Source: Flavobacterium tructae (GTDB lineage: Bacteria; Bacteroidota; Bacteroidia; Flavobacteriales; Flavobacteriaceae). From it: DNA of 64,000 nucleotides. Positions 58,126 through 64,000 of the stretch are shown here, in pieces. The position numbers and the translations under genes are program-made. The stretch covers positions 53,920-117,919 of the forward strand of contig NZ_MUHH01000033.1 of the NCBI RefSeq assembly GCF_002217475.1, in the 5' to 3' direction. Below the pieces are notes generated by a model, which saw only the letters and a list, made by a program, of their open reading frames with translations, was not told where the DNA came from and did no database searches. Within the stretch, counting starts at the first letter, position 1. Every line of letters starts with the position of its first letter.

Positions 58126-58145
58126 ACAATTTGTTACAATTTGTT
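58126..58145. promoter_or_regulatory. Tandem 10-bp direct repeat, candidate operator
   Basis: ACAATTTGTT occurs twice in perfect tandem (58126-58135 and 58136-58145), a period of about one DNA turn, in the divergent lysA/receptor spacer between the two promoters. It could bind a regulator such as one for iron or amino acids. No protein can be assigned. Confidence 0.4.
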
Positions 58146-58184
58146 ATTTTTCAATTTAAAATTTGTCAATCGGCAAAAGAGTAA

Positions 58185-58192
58185 TAAGTTTG
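58185..58192 (+). promoter_or_regulatory. lysA promoter (-33 TTTG and -7 TAAGTTTG)
   Basis: TAAGTTTG fits TAnnTTTG, and TTTG at 58162-58165 lies 19 nt upstream, the textbook Bacteroidota spacing. The ATG is 17 nt downstream. Confidence 0.7.
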
Positions 58193-58209
58193 CTGAAAAT
58201 AGTTTACAG

Positions 58210-59433
58210 ATGCAAGCAAAAGATTTACTGCAGTTAGCAGACCAATTTGGAAGTCCATTATATGTATATGATGCCGAAAAAATCCAATCTCAGTACAACA
58301 GGTTAACTAAAGCTTTCTCTAAGGTAGAAAACTTAAGAGTTAATTATGCCATGAAGGCATTGTCTAACGTTGCCATTCTTCAGCTATTAAAGAACATGGG
58401 GTCTGGCCTGGATACTGTATCTATTCAGGAAGTTCAATTAGGACTTCATGCCGGCTATGATCCTGACAAAATTTTCTTTACACCAAACGGAGTTTCTTTA
58501 GAAGAAATCGAAGAAGTAGCCGCAATGGGTGTACAGATCAATATCGACAATTTATCTATTTTAGAGCAATTCGGAACCAAACATCCTAATATACCGGTAT
58601 GTATTCGTATCAATCCACACGTAATGGCGGGTGGAAATGCTAATATTTCTGTTGGACATATCGATAGTAAATTCGGAATCTCTGTTCACCAGATACCGCA
58701 TATTTTACGAATTGTTGAAAATACAAAAATGCATATTGTCGGGATTCACATGCACACAGGATCAGATATTTTAGATATCGAAGTATTCTTGTATGCAGCT
58801 GAAATCTTATTTGATACGGCTAAACATTTCAAAGAATTACAATTCTTAGATTTCGGAAGCGGATTCAAAGTACCTTACAAAAAAGACGATATCGAAACGG
58901 ATATTGAAGAATTAGGTAAAAAATTATCTAAAAGATTCAACTCTTTCTGCACAGAATACGGTAGAGATTTAACTTTGATTTTCGAGCCCGGAAAATTCCT
59001 GGTGAGCGAAGCTGGTTTCTTCTTAGCCAAAGTAAACGTAGTAAAACAAACCACTTCGACAGTTTTCGCAGGGGTTGACAGTGGTTTCAATCACTTAATC
59101 CGTCCGATGTTTTACGGTTCACAGCACCATATTGAAAACATCTCCAATCCAAAAGGAAAAGAGCGTTTTTACTCGGTAGTTGGTTACATCTGCGAAACGG
59201 ATACTTTTGCCAACAACCGCAGAATTTCAGAGATTACAGAAGGTGACATCTTAGCGTTCAGAAATGCAGGAGCTTATTGTTTCTCGATGTCTTCGAACTA
59301 CAATTCAAGATACAAACCAGCCGAAGTTTTATGGATGAACGGTCAGGGAATCCTGATTCGTGCTCACGAAACTTTCGAAGATTTACTTAAAAATCAAATC
59401 CCGTTGCCACAAGAAGTTGCTGCAACAGTTTAA
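58210..59433 (+). CDS. lysA: Diaminopimelate decarboxylase
   Basis: LysA (407 residues) decarboxylates meso-diaminopimelate to L-lysine, the last step of lysine synthesis. It is a fold-type III PLP enzyme with the cofactor lysine K49 in NYAMKALSN, HMHTGSDI, the phosphate loop region FGSGFKVPY, the EPGKFLVSEAG arginine/substrate segment and the ICETDTFA active-site cysteine loop. The longer frame uses a TTG at 58141 and contains the promoter, so the start at 58210 is preferred. A terminator follows, and then the retron locus. Confidence 0.95.
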   Translation: MQAKDLLQLADQFGSPLYVYDAEKIQSQYNRLTKAFSKVENLRVNYAMKALSNVAILQLLKNMGSGLDTVSIQEVQLGLHAGYDPDKIFFTPNGVSLEEIEEVAAMGVQINIDNLSILEQFGTKHPNIPVCIRINPHVMAGGNANISVGHIDSKFGISVHQIPHILRIVENTKMHIVGIHMHTGSDILDIEVFLYAAEILFDTAKHFKELQFLDFGSGFKVPYKKDDIETDIEELGKKLSKRFNSFCTEYGRDLTLIFEPGKFLVSEAGFFLAKVNVVKQTTSTVFAGVDSGFNHLIRPMFYGSQHHIENISNPKGKERFYSVVGYICETDTFANNRRISEITEGDILAFRNAGAYCFSMSSNYNSRYKPAEVLWMNGQGILIRAHETFEDLLKNQIPLPQEVAATV

Positions 59434-59458
59434 AATAAAAAAAAAGAGAATATCTATT

Positions 59459-59492
59459 GTATCCCGTTTCTTCATTGAGGCGGGATTTTTTA
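59459..59492 (+). terminator. lysA terminator
   Basis: ATCCCG (59461-59466) pairs with CGGGAT (59481-59486), followed by T residues. Confidence 0.65.
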
Positions 59493-59730
59493 TTGGATTT
59501 TTAGACTTCTTAGATAGATTTATTTTTTCTTTTTTGGCTATACAGAGTTAAATCGAGGTATATCAAAGTTTTTATCTTTACCATTTTAATCCATAAAATA
59601 TATTATCTGCATTTCCCTTATACAGTATTATTTTAAACAAATAACAAAGTACAAAATCCTTATTCTTATTTCCCACAGAAAAAAAAACAACTTTTTTACA
59701 TGCTTTTTATTCCTATTAGAAATATTTTAT

Positions 59731-59738
59731 TATATTTG
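59731..59738 (+). promoter_or_regulatory. Retron RNA promoter -7 box
   Basis: TATATTTG fits TAnnTTTG. Predicted transcription starts about 7 nt downstream, some 20 nt before the left arm of the structured RNA. From 59493 to here the spacer is AT-rich without a gene. No second strong promoter is seen before the RT gene. Confidence 0.6.
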
Positions 59739-59766
59739 CACTGTAGTTCTTTGAAATGTTTGTGTA

Positions 59767-60105
59767 GTGAACCCAAGAGCTTTTTTATAAAAGCTATTGA
59801 AGAGGGATTCCCCCTCCACCCATTATGGGTTATTCTAAAGGAAAGAGAACCGTTGAACCCAAAGCGCCTTTACGCGTATTGATGTTCGAACAGAAATCAT
59901 CCCCTTAGAAAATTGCTTAAAACCAGATCCGCTGATATCAGAAAACCCTATTCGGCTAAACGTCAATTAGTTCAAACCCCTATTAACTTAATAGTTATTA
60001 GACAAAGACGCTATTAGAGAGGTTAGATTAGATATATGAGATTTTATTTTTTTTAAGCAGGAAAATTGAGAAGTGTTTTTAGGACAGTATCCTATATGGG
60101 TTCAC
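59767..60105 (+). ncRNA. Candidate retron msr-msd RNA
   Basis: GTGAACCCA (59767-59775) and TGGGTTCAC (60097-60105) are perfect complements and would be the a1/a2 arms. After a1 come AGAGC, with a G placed like a priming guanosine, and three short hairpins: AGCTTTT/AAAAGCT (59778-59784 with 59789-59795), GAGGG/CCCTC (59802-59806 with 59812-59816) and ACCCA/TGGGT (59818-59822 with 59826-59830). These fit an msr. A stem TGCTTAAAA/TTTTAAGCA (59914-59922 with 60051-60059) could close the msd, and TAGGA/TCCTA (60080-60084 with 60090-60094) lies just before a2. The 339-nt span is longer than classic retron RNAs. TGAACCCA repeats at 59854-59861 and could serve as an alternative a1. The msd boundary is uncertain. 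Confidence 0.7.
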
Positions 60106-60163
60106 ATAGCTGATTAAGCAGGTAGCAATAGTGCTGCTCATATAATAGTAATACTTTACAAAG

Positions 60164-60403
60164 ATGCAAAAACACAAACAAAGAGTTGATCAACTTCAAG
60201 AAGGAGTTAGGTCATTATTAACAAAGGACGGGTACACGTTCTCGGAAGAAGATAAAACTTTACTAGAAAATATTCTTTTAGAGTTAGAAAAGGCGTCAAA
60301 AAGCCCAAAGGGCATTAGTCCAAATCAGGCAATACAGACAATATCTTTACTCCTAAGATTTTTGAAATTCTTCGGAATTGACGATTTTACAGGATTATTC
60401 TAA
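60164..60403 (+). CDS. 79-residue helical protein of unknown function in the retron locus
   Basis: I do not recognise this family. The product has 79 residues: a charged N-terminal helix (KQRVDQLQEGVRSLLTK), an acidic helix (SEEDKTLLENILLELEKA), a turn rich in Ser/Pro/Gly, and a hydrophobic C-terminal helix (AIQTISLLLRFLKFFG) that could contact a membrane or a partner. There is no signal peptide. It lies between the candidate msr-msd and the Xre regulator gene, where retron accessory or effector genes often sit. It could be an effector, a co-factor or an antitoxin-like partner. No SD is visible. Confidence 0.6.
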   Translation: MQKHKQRVDQLQEGVRSLLTKDGYTFSEEDKTLLENILLELEKASKSPKGISPNQAIQTISLLLRFLKFFGIDDFTGLF

Positions 60404-60446
60404 TTCCGCGCTTCTCATTTTTTTTTTAAAACTTTATTTTATTACT

Positions 60447-60737
60447 ATGAATATAGGTAACGCCATTAAAAACTTAAGACAGCAGAAAGGTTTTAAACAA
60501 ACCGATTTTGCTGTCAAATGTGGCTTATCACAGTCATATCTTTCTTCAATAGAAAAAGGAAAAAAAGAACCGACACTAAATATCTTAAAGCAAATTGCCA
60601 ATGCGCTTTCTATACCAATGCCTGTTTTAGTCTTTTTTTCATTAGACCAAGATGATATTGCTGAATCTAAAAGAGAAGCATTTAAAATGCTTGAGCCATC
60701 TATTAAAGGTTTAATTAGCGATGTTTTTATTTCATAA
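60447..60737 (+). CDS. Small Xre-family HTH regulator of the retron locus
   Basis: This 96-residue protein has a Cro/C1-type HTH in residues 4-60 (IGNAIKNLRQQKGFKQTDFA, LSQSYLSSIEKGKKEP, LNILKQIANALSIP) and a short helical tail. I chose the ATG at 60447, where the HTH begins; the longer frame adds 23 hydrophobic residues. It ends 14 nt before the RT gene, so the two are co-transcribed. HTH proteins accompany one of the published retron types (type VI as I recall it), either as regulators or as the accessory protein. Confidence 0.85.
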   Translation: MNIGNAIKNLRQQKGFKQTDFAVKCGLSQSYLSSIEKGKKEPTLNILKQIANALSIPMPVLVFFSLDQDDIAESKREAFKMLEPSIKGLISDVFIS

Positions 60738-60751
60738 ATTTAAAAATTAAT

Positions 60752-61606
60752 ATGAAGACTCGAATCAAAGATTTAGCATATGCCTTAAAAGTTAACAAAA
60801 ACGATTTGACTCAACTAGTAGCTGAATTAGATATTGAGGATAGTAAATTTTACAGAAATTGGGACGAACCTAAAACAGATGAAAAAGGATTGCCAAGATA
60901 TGAAAATGGTATTGCTTTAACTAGACCTATTAACGCACCGATTAAAAAATTAAAGCATATACAATCATTGTTATTGCATAATGTACTATACAAACTTATT
61001 CTTCCCAAATATTTTTTTGGAGGATTAAAAAATAAAGATGCTGTATTAAATGCACGTCATCACCAGGGAAATAAATTCTTCTTCCTAACTGATTTAAAGG
61101 ATTTTTATCCATCTGTTCATTTTTCAAGTGTAGAAAAAGCACTTCGAAAAGAAGGCTTTTATCCTGATGTAGCAAGATTAATTACTCGCATTTGTACAAA
61201 AGAAGGTGCTATTCCTCAAGGCTGTCCTACATCATCATTTTTAGCAGCATTAGTGGTTTATCATAGTTGTGGAGATATATTCGAAAAATATATCTCTCAA
61301 AGATTTAAACTATCCATCTATGTTGATGATATTACATTTTCAAATCCAATTGATTTCAAGGATAAGACTTTAAATATAATAGAAGAATTAAGAAGCAGGG
61401 GATTGAAAATAAATTTTTCAAAAACACATTACTGTACTCATAATCCTAAGGTTACTGGTATCCATATTAAAAACAATGGAATTTCTCCATTACCACATAC
61501 ATTTTCTTCCGCAATTGACCCAAATAAAACTGATGCTTCGAGAAAAGGCCATATGGATCGCATCAAATATGTAAAAAAAATAAGCAAACAAAAAGCAAAT
61601 AATTGA
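60752..61606 (+). CDS. Retron-type reverse transcriptase
   Basis: This 284-residue RT has palm motifs RT3 TDLKDFYPS (catalytic D114), RT4 PQGCPTS (155-161) and RT5 YVDD (190-193, D192 and D193). It also has the two retron hallmarks: NAxxH as N100-A-R-H-H104 before RT3, and VTG at 234-236. It lacks the maturase and endonuclease domains of group II introns. In retrons the RT copies the msd into DNA joined to the msr by a 2'-5' bond. Only about 48 residues follow VTG, so the thumb is short; YVDD replaces the usual YADD. The first 45 residues (IKDLAYALKVNKNDLTQLV) look like a small helical module. It closes the operon. Confidence 0.9.
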   Translation: MKTRIKDLAYALKVNKNDLTQLVAELDIEDSKFYRNWDEPKTDEKGLPRYENGIALTRPINAPIKKLKHIQSLLLHNVLYKLILPKYFFGGLKNKDAVLNARHHQGNKFFFLTDLKDFYPSVHFSSVEKALRKEGFYPDVARLITRICTKEGAIPQGCPTSSFLAALVVYHSCGDIFEKYISQRFKLSIYVDDITFSNPIDFKDKTLNIIEELRSRGLKINFSKTHYCTHNPKVTGIHIKNNGISPLPHTFSSAIDPNKTDASRKGHMDRIKYVKKISKQKANN

Positions 61607-61771
61607 TTACCAATAATTTTTATAATAAAAAACTGCTAACGTGAACATCTTGCTCGTGAATACAAACCAAGTAAATCCAAAAGCAAAATTTTGATAGAAT
61701 TAAGATGGAATTTGAAAATCAAACATTAAAATTCACAAGAAAAGCCCTATTTTTACTTAAGAAAAATTAAA

Positions 61772-61779
61772 TACCTTTG
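61772..61779 (+). promoter_or_regulatory. Promoter -7 box of the second Xre gene, next to its ATG
   Basis: TACCTTTG fits TAnnTTTG and ends 4 nt before the ATG at 61784, so the mRNA would be leaderless or nearly so. The spacing equals that at the MFS gene. Upstream (61607-61771) I see no gene. Confidence 0.5.
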
Positions 61780-61783
61780 AAGT

Positions 61784-62173
61784 ATGAGCACAACAACAAA
61801 ACCTAAACACATTGGCAGAAATATCAGCCGAATAAGAGAGCTTAAAGGTATGAAACAAGAAGCACTTGCGGTTGCAATTGGCGTAAGTCAGCAATCTGTT
61901 TCTAATTTAGAGGCGAGTGAAACGATTGAAGCCGCAAAACTTGCAGAAATTGCAAAAGTACTTGGTGTTACCGTTGAAGCTATTGAGAATTTTTCGGAAG
62001 AGAATGTTATCAATTACTTCAATACTTTTCACGAATCTGTTACTGGTAGCTTTATAACTAATAATTCTTGTAATTTCAATCCTCTTGATAAAGTGGTGGA
62101 GCTTTACGAGCGTTTGGTTCAGGCTGAAAAAGACAAAAATGAGTATTTAGAAAAATTATATAAAGGAAAATAA
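61784..62173 (+). CDS. Xre-family HTH regulator with C-terminal coiled coil
   Basis: This 129-residue protein has a Cro/C1 HTH (about 10-70; IGRNISRIRELKGMKQEALA, GVSQQSVSNLEASE, LAEIAKVLGVTVEAI), an Asn/Ser-rich linker (about 80-105) and a short coiled coil (LDKVVELYERLVQAEKDKNEYLEKLYKG) for oligomerization. Similar proteins are common in Bacteroidota with unknown targets. It lies 177 nt after the retron RT gene with its own promoter, so it is probably not part of that operon. Confidence 0.82.
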   Translation: MSTTTKPKHIGRNISRIRELKGMKQEALAVAIGVSQQSVSNLEASETIEAAKLAEIAKVLGVTVEAIENFSEENVINYFNTFHESVTGSFITNNSCNFNPLDKVVELYERLVQAEKDKNEYLEKLYKGK

Positions 62174-62196
62174 TTACTCAAAAATATAAATTTCAC

Positions 62197-62232
62197 AAAA
62201 GCACAAATATCAGTAGAGTTTGTGCTTTTTTT
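62197..62232 (+). terminator. Terminator after the second Xre gene
   Basis: AAAAGCACAAA (62197-62207) pairs with TTTGTGCTTTT (62219-62229), followed by T residues. Confidence 0.8.
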
Positions 62233-62244
62233 ATAAACTAACCT

Positions 62245-62580
62245 ATGAAAAAACTAACCTTTGTTTTATTTATGATTCTGCTTTCTTATTCAAGCAAAGT
62301 AGATGCACAAAATGCTCAAGCAATCTTTCTGGAAAACCTCGAATCATTTGAAAGATTATCTAAAAACGAAAATGAATCGATAAGTTTAAACATGGTTTAC
62401 GAAGCTCGAAAGTTTTTGATAGATATAACCGGTATTACTTATAAAATGGAAAAACCATTTGATATGCCTGTATTTCCGCCTGATAAAACTATAAAAAAGT
62501 GGAGATCATGGTTTGAAAAAAATAAAGAACTTTTATATTATGACGAAAAAGAGAAAGAAGTTAAAGTAAGAAAAAAATAA
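62245..62580 (+). CDS. Small secreted protein of unknown function
   Basis: I do not recognise this family. The 111-residue product has a signal peptide (MKKLTFVLFMILLSYSS, cleavage near VDAQ22). The mature part is a charged helix (ENLESFERLSKNENESISLN) followed by FLIDITGITYKMEKPFDMP and KKWRSWFEKNKELLYYDE with conserved-looking Trp and Tyr. It is likely periplasmic. It begins just after a terminator, and no promoter box is clear. Confidence 0.65.
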   Translation: MKKLTFVLFMILLSYSSKVDAQNAQAIFLENLESFERLSKNENESISLNMVYEARKFLIDITGITYKMEKPFDMPVFPPDKTIKKWRSWFEKNKELLYYDEKEKEVKVRKK

Positions 62581-62620
62581 AAAAACTATTTTAGTTTGAT
62601 AAATTAAAACCCAAAAATCC

Positions 62621-63070
62621 ATGAAAATTACGATTCCCCTGTCGGTATTATTTTTATTACTTACCACTACTTTATTCGGTCAGACATTTGCTGATTTAAA
62701 ACTAAAACCAAAAGAAATTCCCAAAGGCTACACTTTAAACGATGGTAATATTTGTATTACTCCGCAAGCCTGTACTTTTTATAATGATATTGAAACCTAC
62801 GCTAGCATTGTTGGAACCTTAAAAAGTAAATCGATTCAAAATTTTAAAAGCAAAACGGATCGTGGATCTGTAATGTATTTTGAATTTGAACACACTTTTA
62901 AGGGCGATCGATTCCTGCAAGGATTACTTTGGGGAAAAGACGGTCAGCCATCTGATGAGCATCCGGAAGAATATCTTGCAAAAGGAAAATTTTTGATCAT
63001 TTGGAATTTTCATCCTAACAGTGCACTTAAAGAAAAATCAGAGACTAAGATCGAGGCGATTTTACAATAA
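62621..63070 (+). CDS. Secreted protein of unknown function
   Basis: I do not recognise this family. The 149-residue product has a signal peptide (to about LFGQ21). The mature part has LKLKPKEIPKGYTLNDGN, a possible disulphide pair in CITPQAC, and a beta-rich half (SVMYFEFEHTFKGDRFLQGLLWG, FLIIWNFHP). It is likely periplasmic or secreted. It precedes the DinB gene by 22 nt on the same strand. Confidence 0.65.
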   Translation: MKITIPLSVLFLLLTTTLFGQTFADLKLKPKEIPKGYTLNDGNICITPQACTFYNDIETYASIVGTLKSKSIQNFKSKTDRGSVMYFEFEHTFKGDRFLQGLLWGKDGQPSDEHPEEYLAKGKFLIIWNFHPNSALKEKSETKIEAILQ

Positions 63071-63092
63071 GAAAGAACCAACAAATACAAAA

Positions 63093-63569
63093 ATGAACAG
63101 ACCAGGAGCCGTTGGAGCATTGCTTGATATCTACGAACAGGCAATTTTAGATCTTAAAAACGTTATTACAAGTATTCCTGATAATGTTTTGCCCCACATT
63201 ATAGACGAAAAAGCAACAAACGAAGATTGCAAATCCATACAAGCTATTCTTTCGCACGTTATCAGCTCCGGTTATAGTTATGCTATCAGTATTCATAATC
63301 TGAAAGGCCACAATATGCAGCGTCCGGACAAAATTTTTCATCTCACCATTGTCGAATATCTGAATGATTTAACCAATGTCTTCCTCTTTACCGAAAATGT
63401 TTTCAGTAAAATTAAAGACGCTGAATTAGAACAATATGACGATTCCTTAAAAATAAAAACAGGCTGGGGACAATTGTACGACATCGAACAACTTACAGAA
63501 CATGCCATTGTACATGTTCTTCGGCACAAACGACAAATTGAAAAAATAAAACACAGTCGATTGAAGTAA
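63093..63569 (+). CDS. DinB-family protein
   Basis: This 158-residue protein is a DinB-like four-helix bundle with candidate metal histidines in ILSHVISSGYSYA and the late TEHAIVHVLRHKRQIEKI. I chose the ATG at 63093 because the longer frame overlaps the preceding gene and adds 24 basic residues not typical of the family. DinB-like proteins are presumed metal-dependent transferases. Its histidine pattern differs from the DinB protein at 22864. Confidence 0.8.
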   Translation: MNRPGAVGALLDIYEQAILDLKNVITSIPDNVLPHIIDEKATNEDCKSIQAILSHVISSGYSYAISIHNLKGHNMQRPDKIFHLTIVEYLNDLTNVFLFTENVFSKIKDAELEQYDDSLKIKTGWGQLYDIEQLTEHAIVHVLRHKRQIEKIKHSRLK

Positions 63570-63616
63570 AATTTTCTATAACTTCGCTTACAGCAAAAAT
63601 TCTATCAATCTGCAAA

Positions 63617-64000
63617 ATGAAAAATAAGTCAAACCCCGTTGTTTATTTTGAAATCCCGGTAACCAACATCGAAAGAGCCATACAATTCTATTCGGCGGTT
63701 TTTGGTTTTGAATTTGAACGTGATCGCATTCATGATAATGAAATGGCATTCTTTCCGCTAATCGAAGGCAACAATGGTATTTCGGGAGCTTTAGCCCAAG
63801 GTGAAATATACAAGCCTACGATAGATGGAACTCTTGTTTATTTGAATACCGAAGATATCGAAGAAACCATAAATTTGGCCGTAAAAAATGGTGCTGAGAT
63901 TTTATTTCCGATAACCTCAAATGGTGAATTTGGCTGGGTAGCTGAATTTAAAGACTGTGAAGGAAACAGAATTGCGTTGCACATGAGCCAAAAGGAATAA
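63617..64000 (+). CDS. VOC-family (glyoxalase/bleomycin resistance-like) protein
   Basis: This complete 127-residue protein, whose stop codon ends exactly at the window edge, is a vicinal-oxygen-chelate fold: VVYFEIPVTNIERAIQFYSAVFGF, then a TLVYLNTEDIEETINLAVKNGAEIL repeat, and GWVAEFKDCEGNRIALH at the end with the usual C-terminal metal-ligand glutamate region. Such proteins include glyoxalase-like and antibiotic-binding members; the substrate is not predictable. The gene follows DinB by 47 nt. Confidence 0.88.
   Translation: MKNKSNPVVYFEIPVTNIERAIQFYSAVFGFEFERDRIHDNEMAFFPLIEGNNGISGALAQGEIYKPTIDGTLVYLNTEDIEETINLAVKNGAEILFPITSNGEFGWVAEFKDCEGNRIALHMSQKE

Noticed and set aside
59700-59882. 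60-codon frame inside the retron RNA region
   Set aside because: It spans the promoter and the hairpins, and the composition does not look like a protein; the RNA structure explains this DNA better.
60752-61606. RT as part of a group II intron
   Set aside because: No maturase X or HNH endonuclease domain, no intron RNA domains V/VI downstream, and retron-specific NAxxH and VTG are present.
59434-61783. tRNA gene or attachment site flanking the retron locus
   Set aside because: I could find no cloverleaf, integrase gene or flanking direct repeat long enough to define an integrated island.

Overview
The window looks like a chromosome segment of a Flavobacterium (Bacteroidota). The evidence is AT-rich DNA, almost no Shine-Dalgarno sites, many TAnnTTTG -7 promoter boxes, SusC/SusD and other TonB-dependent receptors, a type IX secretion (T9SS) cargo protein, a PUR-family DUF3276 protein, the long Bacteroidota form of NusB and the monomeric NADP-isocitrate dehydrogenase. 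No rRNA, tRNA or CRISPR array was found.

Layout. 1-13.6 kb is mostly housekeeping: yajC, nusB, a leucine-type dehydrogenase, an ABC exporter, DUF3276, small hydrolase and redox genes, a Rnk/GreA-like factor, a cytochrome c lipoprotein, a cyclophilin-FKBP fusion, an MFS transporter, a cupin, an IS200-like REP-associated transposase with its palindromes, two lipoproteins (one apparently frameshifted) and trmD. 13.7-19 kb has an AraC-GyrI regulator, an agmatine-deiminase-family lipoprotein, rplS and icd. 19-32.3 kb has a TonB receptor with a DUF4249 lipoprotein, GyrI and DinB proteins, a delta-60-repeat T9SS protein, thiamine pyrophosphokinase, rlmF, a lipoprotein hydrolase and a second large TonB receptor. 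32.4-44.8 kb has uvrB, a barrel-like protein, a TerB-like protein, an esterase, a dipeptide epimerase coupled to a BioF-like PLP enzyme, an orphan SusC/SusD pair, the remnant of a second PLP enzyme gene, and DUF1456. 45-59.4 kb has a LytS/LytTR two-component pair, DUF5694, sucC, glutamate synthase gltB-gltD, a siderophore-type TonB receptor and lysA.

The accessory locus of most interest is at 59.73-61.61 kb. A promoter is followed by about 340 nt of structured non-coding DNA bounded by complementary arms, then a 79-codon gene of unknown function, a small Xre-type regulator and a compact reverse transcriptase with the retron hallmarks NAxxH and VTG. I read this as a retron: an msr-msd RNA, a candidate accessory or effector protein, a regulator and the RT. 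It is probably an anti-phage system whose exact type and effector I cannot name. The last 2.3 kb holds another Xre regulator, two small exported proteins, a DinB protein and a VOC-family protein.

Other points worth attention are a 34-codon leader-like reading frame overlapping mutually exclusive hairpins (7.05-7.24 kb), a short upstream frame whose stop overlaps the start of the deiminase gene, an extra TA unit that shifts the frame of a small lipoprotein gene, the PLP-gene remnant beyond the SusC/D pair, palindromes and direct repeats that may be operators, and several families of intergenic inverted repeats.
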